Of a DNA stretch of 64,000 nt, positions 55,584-64,000 are shown piece by piece. The notes below the pieces were generated by a model. It searched no databases, was not told where the DNA came from, and saw nothing but the letters and a program-made list of their open reading frames with translations. The translations under genes were made by a program, and so were the position numbers. Origin of the DNA: Pyxicephalus adspersus (Eukaryota; Chordata; Amphibia; Anura; Pyxicephalidae); NCBI RefSeq assembly GCF_032062135.1, contig NC_092859.1, forward strand, positions 30,077,824 to 30,141,823. Direction: 5' to 3'. Every line of letters begins with the position of its first letter. Position 1 is the first letter of the stretch.

Positions 55584-56127
55584 CCCTGTTTAGCTGCAGC
55601 CTGAAATTCCACAACCCTTCTAGTAATAAGTTTGAACAGATTGTGGAATAATCAGGAACAAATCCCTCTCCCACTCTCCCTGGCCCCTGGTCACAACCCT
55701 TGTGTTGTGGGAGGACCAGGGACTTGTGTGTCACCGCTGCATGGGGTTCTTAGAAACATAATAAAAATGCCTGACATCTGGAGGGACACAGGGGGTACCC
55801 AAATAAGCCATGGAATGCATCAGCAAAATGTACACACGTGCATGTTATTTTCTTGTCTCAAATATCCACACAAGAAATTCAGTTTAATCTAAAGTCCAGC
55901 AGTTTTCTGAAAACTAATACCTGTAACAACCAATCAGATTCCACCTTTTCATTCACCTGCAATAGTAAAATTAATTGCAGAATGTGACTTGCACTAATAA
56001 TCATTGAGAGCCATGGTGTACAGGGCAGGGCAATACTCAGATGTTTCTACAGGTTGTTTCTTTGCTGATTGGATAATTGAGACTCCCTATGGTCTAAGTT
56101 ACTTAAGTGTGCTTTGGATCCCAACAA
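55584..56127 (-). other. upstream region of the transporter
   Basis: Should hold the 5' UTR and promoter. A possible splice acceptor (GGAATTTCAG, ending about 21 bases before the ATG) hints at an untranslated first exon further upstream. CCAAT-type strings occur near 55928 and 56079, but they may belong to a repeat. No TATA box could be fixed. Confidence 0.35.
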
Positions 56128-56300
56128 TGACTCAGCAGCTCAGCTCACCCTGTCCCCTCTTTCAGCAGTGACTCGGCAAAGCAGCTCACCTTGCTCCCTC
56201 TACCAGCAGAGCCCCTCCTAGCAGAAGAGATGACCCTGCTTCAGTTCCTAGCACTAAAGCCACTGCTGGGAGAAGGAGCAGAGGGATGTGAGCTGATTAG
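56128..56300. repeat. degenerate CAGC/CTCA-rich array, copy B
   Basis: Contains GACTCAGCAGCTCAGCTCACC and CAGCAGTGACTCGGCA (56163-56178), the same 16-mer as at 22721-22736. Confidence 0.5.
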
Positions 56301-57739
56301 AGGACTGACTTGGAGGATGAATTGATCCTCAGTGTCTGAAGCTACACAGGTTATTGAGGACTTTTTTTAAACCTCAATTGCTAAGTGTAATATCAGGGGA
56401 AATTAGGACCATTGCAAGTTGCATCCAGAAAAATATATACAATAATAAATAACCTGCTTTTTTGTAGATTCACTTATCACCCATTGGTGCCTTGATGAGT
56501 GGATGTCAATCTGGAAAAGTGGGCATTCCTAGTGAGAAAATACACCCACAAGTGATGGTGAGCCTCCATGCTTAAAGCACCCCATATGCAATGAATGAAA
56601 GAAGTTATCCAGGTGCAATCGGGCCAGGAAGGAAATGGCTAGATGATGCTGGGGGTATTTAGCAAGGAAATCAGTCAGGCTCTATCTGACCTCTATTAAA
56701 CACTGTAAGAGGTTGATAGTTTGCAGTGAAATCAAATAAAATAATTTCTGTACAGGTCAGGAGCTTGTATATCTGTGCAAGTAAGATAAGACTGGAGGTC
56801 AGCTTTTAGAAGATCACATCTGCATGAATATAAACAAAAAGGGTCCCCTCTAAATGATCTGACCTAATAAATGTTCTGTATACAGACAGTAGGAAAAGGT
56901 TTGTTGTTCTCATGAAAGCAGAGCCAAATAGGATCATGTCGCTGTTATTCCTTCACTTTGATTTAGTGTATCTTGCTGCAGTCATCCATGGAGCTGGGCC
57001 CAACACTGTACCCTCACTGTGCATTAAGCATTCTGTCAATTACTGCCATCCCAGAAACACGACTGCACTGCGGGACACAACCACAGGGTGCTCGGCCCTG
57101 CCAACCCCCAAATGCTGCAACACACCGGGAGAGAAATTAGAGGCAGGAAAACAATGCCTAAACATGAATTAACTCCTTGTATTTTCCTAATAAAAGATTT
57201 ACCAGAAAGAACTGAAAGATTTAAAAAAACAGCCCGTGTACAACTCTTTAAAAAAATACAAATATATGGAAATCCTACAAAATACCATGTAAATGTCAGT
57301 AAAAAAACAAGTCTGTACAACACATAAATAAATAGGTTGGATAAATACACTTTTTAAAGTAAGAAGAGCACATAATAAAAAATGCCCTGCGGCAGGCCAG
57401 TTTTGTGCAGTTGTACCATGTGTGGGCTGACACTTTTTTTGTAGGATTCTTGGAAAACATCTACCTCTGCCATGTGTATCTGCATTTATTCTGGTTACTG
57501 TTAATTACAACTATACTGCTACTGGTCAACTTCAATTACAACTGTACAAACTGTACATGAGAAAAATAGGTTTATTCAGCAAAACAAGTTAAAATGTAGA
57601 CACAAGGTGCCGGCAGGGGCAGCCTTTGAAGATACAGCAATGTAAAAATTAGCCTTCAGCAGTTATTCTATAAGGACAGGTCCAAATGCAGAGTTACAGG
57701 CAGGGGTTTAGGACATAAAATGTGCACACATAGTCGCCT

Positions 57740-58010
57740 GAGAAGATTCTTGTCTCCAGTGGAAATCTGACATGAGTACAGCAGTCCCCAGAGTTTGTTG
57801 ACTGATAATGAAGGCTGATTGAGTATGACCACTGTTCACTCCTATGGTGGAGAGCACAACAGGTAACTGGTCCTCCTATCTCCTCTCTCCACAGAACAAG
57901 ACAGAATGGCATTGTGTGTCCATCTCTGATTTATTTATCTCTGACTGGAAATAATCAGGAAAGGTTTATTCCATCCACAATCCTCTGACATGTATCAGAT
58001 GTCTGTACAA
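57740..58010. repeat. second copy of the 53412 repeat family
   Basis: Shares GGAAATCTGACATGAGTACAG (compare GAAAATCTAACGTCAGTACAG) and TCCTCTCTCCACAGAACA with 53412-53720, in the same orientation and order. Confidence 0.5.
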
Positions 58011-60182
58011 GCCTTTGGATGATACAGCTCTGTAACAAGTGGTCAGTGGCAGGACAGTTTTACATCAAAGAGAACAGGGACTACTAGTAAACTGCTGGAC
58101 AATACTTCTCCAATGGTCAAAGAACACATAAAAAAGGTCACTACTAAAACTCCAGAAAAAAAGCTTTTCCCTGAAAGAAATAATTGTCTATTAGCTTTAC
58201 AAATGGTCAGGAATTTAAGTCTGACCCTGTATACTTGCTGCAAAGTTTGGATTTGCTAAACATTTAATGAGATTTGCAAAACTCCCAGGGTATTATATTT
58301 TGCTAGCTTATTTTTTATCACTAATGAAAAGGTCTCCTTAACCAGCAACATAAATGTTAGTACAAGTTAAAACAACTTAAATGACATATAAATAGCAAAT
58401 GTAAAAGCTGAAAAAAGTTTTTTGAAAGCACGTGTAAAAGGGTGTAAAAACTGAGCTGTTAGTTTCATTTACACGTTTCTTGTAAAATAGAGTGTCTGTG
58501 TTGCATCAACCAGCCAATCAGATGATAGCAGCACAGTGGATTAATTGTCGGCAGTCCTATTTTGCAGCACTGGGGTCCTGTGTCCAATTCCCACAAAGCA
58601 CACTGTTTTTATGTTTTTTTTTCCCAAGTTCGCATTCTTGCCTTTCTTTTTCCACAGTCCTGACCAGTTAATAATCAGCTTCTACCTTAGTCCGGTGAAG
58701 CTTTTTCTGACATTAGTCCCTAAGCTTTCTGCCTGATGCTATGTTCTTTGTAAAGAACTGTGGGAACAATGTCAGCTATATGAAAAAAATCATACAAACA
58801 AAAGTTTCCATTTTTAGATATGATTTCACCTTTCTAGGGCTCATTGTTTTAAATGCCCATACTGGCATCACCTTGCACTCTTCCAACTTGGGGATCAGAC
58901 TGTGAAAAGTCAAACTATCACACAATAATATTCTCATTCTCCTCCTTATCCTCATCCTACTCATAAACAATAGAAAAAGTAATAATTAACATTGCTAGCA
59001 AATCTATAGTGTAGAGATCTGGGTGATGCCAGTCACATGACTAGATGATAGACACTTGGTCCACTTGACCAATCTATCCTTTAGTCACATCAGCGTATGC
59101 CTATGCATCTTATCATGTGACCAACCAGTCCTGAATCTCAGAGCTTTGGATTCCCTAGGTCATTTCTGAAGTTTGTCAAAATGTATAAATTTGATTAATC
59201 AAACAGAGAAAAAGTGTGAGGAAGCCTACTGTGATAACAGATTTGTTGTACAGATAAATATAATAATATTTTAAAGCCACACAGTGATATAAATTACTGT
59301 GATATGAAAGGTTTGGTAAATCTCCAATTACCATTTCAGTTACTAGTAGATACTGGAGGGTTCATGTCCCAAGTACTGCTGAGATCTTTGCATTGAGTTC
59401 CCGGGTCTGCACACCTTCTGTGCCAATTAGGAAATATTGTTGTCATTGATTTAATGTATTTAGTTATAAAGAATGTAACCAGTGGATCTGGAGCGCACAT
59501 AGGTGAACAAGGATACCCAAAGCACCCAGGTGGACAGGAGCAGAGTCGGCAATTATAATTTGGAGACCTCAATGTTGAAGCACCCAAGATATTTAGGTAG
59601 CCATGGCTCCATTTATTACCTAATATCACATTTATGGACACTGACCATTTAGCATACAAATAAGATAAGGAATCAGTTTCCTAATATAAACATTTCTGCT
59701 TCTGTTCCTCTACAGTGTATCACTGAAGAATTCTTACTTGTGTTTGTTGACTTGAGTACAGAATTGCCATCTGTTTGACCCTCTGTGGTCCTTGTACCCA
59801 GTATGGCGGATATCTTCCTGCTGGGTGAGGCTGCATGCTGTACTGTTTGACCAGGTGCACAGAGAACACAGCATTCCATGGACAAACCGCAGCAATGGGG
59901 TCACTATTACCACAGCTGGGAGAGGACAACCGTGACATAAGCGGGTCCAACACACCATCAGCTTTTCACATCAAATTCTTTTACTTTAATAACCGAATTC
60001 CTATTTTCCCTGCTAGTAAGAAATCATATCAACAATGTCAAAAAGTGCTGTTGACATATACAGGAAACTTGTACAAATTAGATGGAACACAATCTCTAAA
60101 AATTCAGAAGTCATTTTCTATATTTTTATATTCCAGCTTTTATTAAAATGATGCCTGGTGATCTCACCATCACCATTCATGA
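58011..60182. other. intergenic, mostly unrecognised
   Basis: Only the SINE head fragment at 58527 was recognised. Open frames up to 107 codons (for example 59336-59659, minus) show no family motif. Confidence 0.5.
58527..58600 (+). repeat. SINE head fragment
   Basis: AGCAGCACAGTGGATTAATT, TTTGCAGCACTGGGGTCC and TGTCCAATTCCC match the A-box/B-box head of the SINE at 819-1158, in the opposite orientation; the body is missing. Confidence 0.55.
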
Positions 60183-60244
60183 CTTAGTGTGACAACGCTC
60201 TGTCCTTGTCTCTTAGTTGTGGCCCCTTGGAGTTGTCACACAAG
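60183..60244. repeat. stem-loop repeat, copy 2
   Basis: CTTAGTGTGACAACG at 60183 and GTTGTCACACAAG near its right edge pair as inverted arms, like the 51187-51249 repeat. Confidence 0.55.
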
Positions 60245-60341
60245 CCCCTAATACAGACCACAAGTGGCCCTTATTACTGGGTATAACATGAGCATGATCC
60301 CTTCTTGTTATGAGGCCATTAGCAGATTGCCTTCCGACATT

Positions 60342-60566
60342 GGCACTGATTTAATAAAGCTCTCGAAGGCTGGAGAGGATATACTTTCATCAGTGAATCT
60401 GAGTGATCCAGGAAATCTGGAATGGATCTGGTCCCAGATTAAAAATATTTTCTAACAAATAGCAAATGACTTTTAGGAAATCCATTTCCAGGTTTGCGAG
60501 ATCACTCAGCTTCACTGATGAAAGAGTATGTTCTCCAGCCTTGGAGAGCTTTAATAAATCAGGGCC
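60342..60566. mobile_element. 225-bp MITE with long terminal inverted repeats
   Basis: The left end GGCACTGATTTAATAAAGCT and the reverse complement of the right end GGCCCTGATTTATTAAAGCT match, continuing through GGCTGGAGA, CTTTCATCAGTGAA and CTGAGTGATC, about 75 bp per arm. I recognise it as a common frog MITE. Confidence 0.8.
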
Positions 60567-61373
60567 AGAGAATGGTGAAGGATTTGATATCCAGTGCTAG
60601 TTTTATTTTATTCTGTTGATGATCATTGACACTGAGACTAAAGAGACAAAAATTCTGGAGCTATTACAGCTATTGGGGAATTTTTCTAAGTGACGAATGG
60701 CAATGATAGAAATGACAACTGGCAATTGTTTTCCAAGATGGGAAATCAAAACATTATTTACTAAGGGTTTAACCTTTTTGCTACTTTAACCAAAATAAAA
60801 AATAAGTTCTGGCTGTACAGTAATGTTTATTCTAGTGCAATTTTTGGACACATCCTTAATTCTGCCTTTTTTTCCCTATAATTATTTGGAAATCTAAGAC
60901 TCACGAATATTTATCGTATTTACAGTATAAGGAGGACAGGGATACATTTGGCAGACCTAAACATTGGCTGTTATAAAACACCAAATCCCACCAAATCCTC
61001 CTCCAATGTCCTTGGTGGTTCAGAGCTCTGCATTGCACTAAACTTTCCAACTATCCCTCAGAATATGGTATTGGTTAGGTATATTGGCTATATAAAGGAA
61101 TTTAACTGTAGGAAAAGCTCTTGTGGGTTTAAATAATAATTCTTAGTTTTAAATTCTGCATTTGACAAGAAATTCTTACATGGCACCCATATGCCAGGGG
61201 TGACCGGGGGAAAGTCACCTTCTGATACGGGTTGCTGCTGTGGCTTATACCATTATGTGGATTTACATACAAAGTCAGAATAAGATCACAGGTTATAACA
61301 GTGTCTCTTGTCACATGTAGACATTACTAAACTAAATGTTGTTTTTCCTTAACATTTGTAGTAGTGCCTGTAC

Positions 61374-62307
61374 ACACTCACCGGCCACTTTACGTACACA
61401 TTCCTACTACTGGGTTGGATACATTTTTGTTTTTAGAACTTCAGTAATTCTTTGTGGTGTACATTCAGCAAAGTACTAGAAATATTTCTGTTTTTTTTTA
61501 TTCCTAGTTACATGAGAGCATTCCCCTTTAAACCCGAGTAAAGTCACCTACATTTGCCTTCATGGAAATACATCAAATTTCTTCTGGTATAATTTATGAA
61601 TGGTTTGAAATTCCAAAAAACCTTGATATCCCCTGAGGAAGCGATTTGTGAAACGCATTGGATTACTAGGATTTAATGATGGAATCCAGCCAGACTAACA
61701 CCTGGTTGCTTAGATTCTCCTATCTCACTGTATTAATGTATTGGATGTAAGATGTAAAGATTTCTGCCAAAATGTACAGATGCATTGTATATTGGAAGTC
61801 AATAAATCTGTATACTTATATGTATGTTCACTTATTCTTTTTACTAATAACCTAAAAAAATAACAGACCTGGATAAGAGCCCTTATTTTATTCTTGTACT
61901 CTCCTCTGCATACCTCGGATGTAATAAGTGTCTATATGAGTTACTCTTGTCTATCAACTCAAACCAGTCTGGCAATTCTCTTCTGATCTCTGGAATAATA
62001 TTAATAAAAAAGGCAGTTTTGCACTGCTTCTCCCTGAATATTGATTTTGATATGCTCTGTAAACCCTAGATATAGTGAAAATCCCAGCAGGTCAGCAATT
62101 TCTGAACTAATCAGACCAGTATGCTTGGCACAAACAAACAGACCATGTTCAAAGTAAGTGAAATCACATTTTGTTGGTATTCTGATGCTCAGTTTGAACT
62201 TTAGCAGGTCATCTTGACATAGAGTTGCTGCCATACGACTGGCTTAATAGATATTTATCTTAACAGGTAATTGAGGAGGGGTACCTAATAAAGTGGCCAG
62301 GGAATGT
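61374..62307 (-). mobile_element. decayed Tc1/mariner-type element
   Basis: The ends are inverted: ACACTCACCGGCCACTTTA at 61374 and, on the other strand from 62307, ACATTCCCTGGCCACTTTAT. The minus frame from 62234 encodes MAATLCQDDLLKFKLSIRIP and ISSEIADLLGFS, the N-terminal helix-turn-helix region of a widespread vertebrate Tc1-like transposase. It is internally deleted and interrupted at about 61490-61897. Confidence 0.75.
61490..61897. repeat. foreign segment inside the Tc1-like element
   Basis: Homology to the Tc1-like consensus stops near 61490 and resumes near 61898. The inserted part has CCCTGAGGAAGCGATTTGTG-AAACGC, a string common in frog retroelements, and an AATAAA near 61801. Its class is not resolved. 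Confidence 0.5.
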
Positions 62308-62549
62308 ATTTACCCTAGATTACTTTTTATTTTGCATGGTATAGTGATTATAGGGATGAAAAGGTGTGCATGCATTGTCAGAATATGTGTCTTTCCAAGC
62401 TAAGAATGGCATTCGACAAACTCTAATAATTTATTTTAAATTAGCAAATACAATTCCTTTGGGACACCTGCCACACTTGTTGCTGCATATTCCTTGCTTA
62501 GCCTAAGATCCCTATTCTTTTATGCTAGGAATTGTATTCAAATTTATGG

Positions 62550-62605
62550 TACAATGCTGAGTAATTTGTTGGCACTGTATAAATCCTATTTAATATTAAT
62601 ATTTT
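62550..62605 (+). repeat. SINE tail fragment
   Basis: GAGTAATTTGTTGGCACTGT-ATAAATCCTATTTAATATTAAT resembles the tail of the 819-1158 SINE in the opposite orientation. Confidence 0.45.
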
Positions 62606-64000
62606 CTTTTTAGAAATACTTTAGGAGTTGAAATAACTTTTATCAAAATTAAGGATGGGAGCACCACTGTGTGGTGAGAATTGGTACTGCATGTAGTTAT
62701 TAAAGCCCAGAGAACTAGGCTGGCATTCCATGCAAACAAAGGTCACATTCATTTTACATTACTGACAGATGTTTATACCATAAATTATTTTATACAATTG
62801 GAAATAACATATGTAATGCTCCACTGTATGTAGTCCTGAGGTGCTCATGCGTATCACTTGACATTACCCTTATTTACCCCAGAATGTAGTTTGTAAGAAA
62901 TTCTTCAAGATGCAAGTAATTGTTATAAAAATCAATGTTTTATTCCATGATTAAAAAAAAAAAAACCTAGCCAATAAGGGGTAAAAATACACATAGATAC
63001 TACATGGGGATAGTTATAAATATACACATCACATGGAGATACAATAAAGCCTTTCCAGTTTATCATATTGATAATAGCTGCCATAACTGTACAGATTACC
63101 TGCAAATAATAGTCATATCAGAGTAAAAATACAATAGTTAAAGTGTTGTAGCAAGCGATTTGCATTGCTCACAGCTGCCAATTGAGAATCACATGGAAGG
63201 AATGAGCAAAGTGGTTACTAGACAAAAGCTGTTGCTTGTTCAAAAATGTACATATGTATGAACAGTATGCCAACAAGTAAAATTAGTATTGCCAATGCTT
63301 TCAGCTGTCATTTCTGCAATGATAAGTTGAGAATTAAACAAGAATTCTGACTGGTTGCTGTAGGCACACTTTTCATACACTTACTTCCATGAAGTCTTGC
63401 ATTGATTAATATCTTTTCTTTTGATATATCAGCCTATTTAGCCCTTTTACAGAGATTTTAGGAGTCTCTAATCCAAAGGTCCATTCTGATTTCCAACACT
63501 GGCACTCTAATACAATGATTCTTTTTTGTTAGAATGCCATTGCTTGTTGCATTGTTACCAGTGCTGGGTCTTTTTTATCAAGCGTGGATGACTGCAACAG
63601 AATAGGACAGGACTGCCCCACAGATGAGCACACTTTTGAGAAAGATACAAGAAGGTTTCTATTGCCAGCCAACTTCTGAAGATGCCATTTGGCTGGCTAG
63701 TTCACTGACCAACTGGGGTTTAGTTTGAGCAACTGTCCTTGAGCAAATAGAATCAGATTAAAGTCAGACATCCGGATTTGTTCTAGGCTAGGGCAAAAAA
63801 AGTACATAAGGAAGTGTAGCAATAGCAACATTTGGGCCTCTCAAAGTTTACTTTTGAATTGTTAAGTTTTTAAAACATTTGATAATTAAGCCCCAATTTA
63901 TAGTTATGGAGACTCTACAATAAAGTTTTCCCTGCAAAGATGGCCTTGAATATTCACTTCCCAGAGCCTACAGCATTCACTGTAGAAAGCACTACAGATG
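62606..64000. other. intergenic, nothing recognised
   Basis: AT-rich unique-looking sequence to the window end; no gene, RNA or repeat family recognised. Confidence 0.5.

Noticed and set aside
59336..59659. 107-codon cysteine-rich minus frame
   Set aside because: No known domain, no splice or promoter context; consistent with chance in intergenic DNA.

Overview
This is a vertebrate nuclear window, almost certainly from a frog. Two multi-exon genes with GT-AG introns sit tail to tail in AT-rich, repeat-filled DNA. The frog call rests on the protein sequences and on many repeat families I recognise from anuran genomes: TTAA-flanked MITEs, a tRNA-derived SINE ending in ATT units, and short TIR elements. 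There is no prokaryotic operon, CRISPR array or phage content. Two assembly gaps (N runs 29043-29326 and 45738-46653) lie in introns.

Gene 1, plus strand, 7666-37153 plus 3' UTR: KDM7A (JHDM1D), a JmjC histone demethylase. Eighteen coding exons join in frame into about 840 residues, from just after the PHD finger to the natural stop. The N-terminal PHD exons are not visible and probably lie upstream, so 1-7665 is intron.

Gene 2, minus strand, 55583 down to 43379: an SLC7 light-chain amino-acid transporter close to xCT (SLC7A11). I could join twelve coding exons, all in phase, into a 478-residue protein with its own start and stop. This includes a small last exon (43443-43379) encoding the conserved C-terminal LLEVVP segment. 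The heavy-chain cysteine and the two arginines tied to anionic substrate use in xCT are present. Overall divergence from human xCT looks larger than I would expect for an orthologue, so I call it an xCT-clade paralogue.

Introns and flanks are mosaics of mobile elements. The clearest are: three related TTAA-bounded MITEs in KDM7A introns; a decayed copy of a multi-copy gene family marked by SDEQGE-FHQDI (12372-14630); a Buster-type hAT element with a perfect 8-bp target duplication, inserted inside another TIR element (16477-17553); an L1 reverse-transcriptase fragment; a tandem and inverted array at 27.2-28.4 kb; and, upstream of the transporter, a long-TIR MITE and a Tc1/mariner relic carrying a foreign insert.

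The two genes do not obviously work together: one is a nuclear chromatin enzyme, the other a plasma-membrane exchanger. I found no convincing new biological system. The most promising items are the xCT-like transporter beside KDM7A and the decayed FHQDI-family gene.
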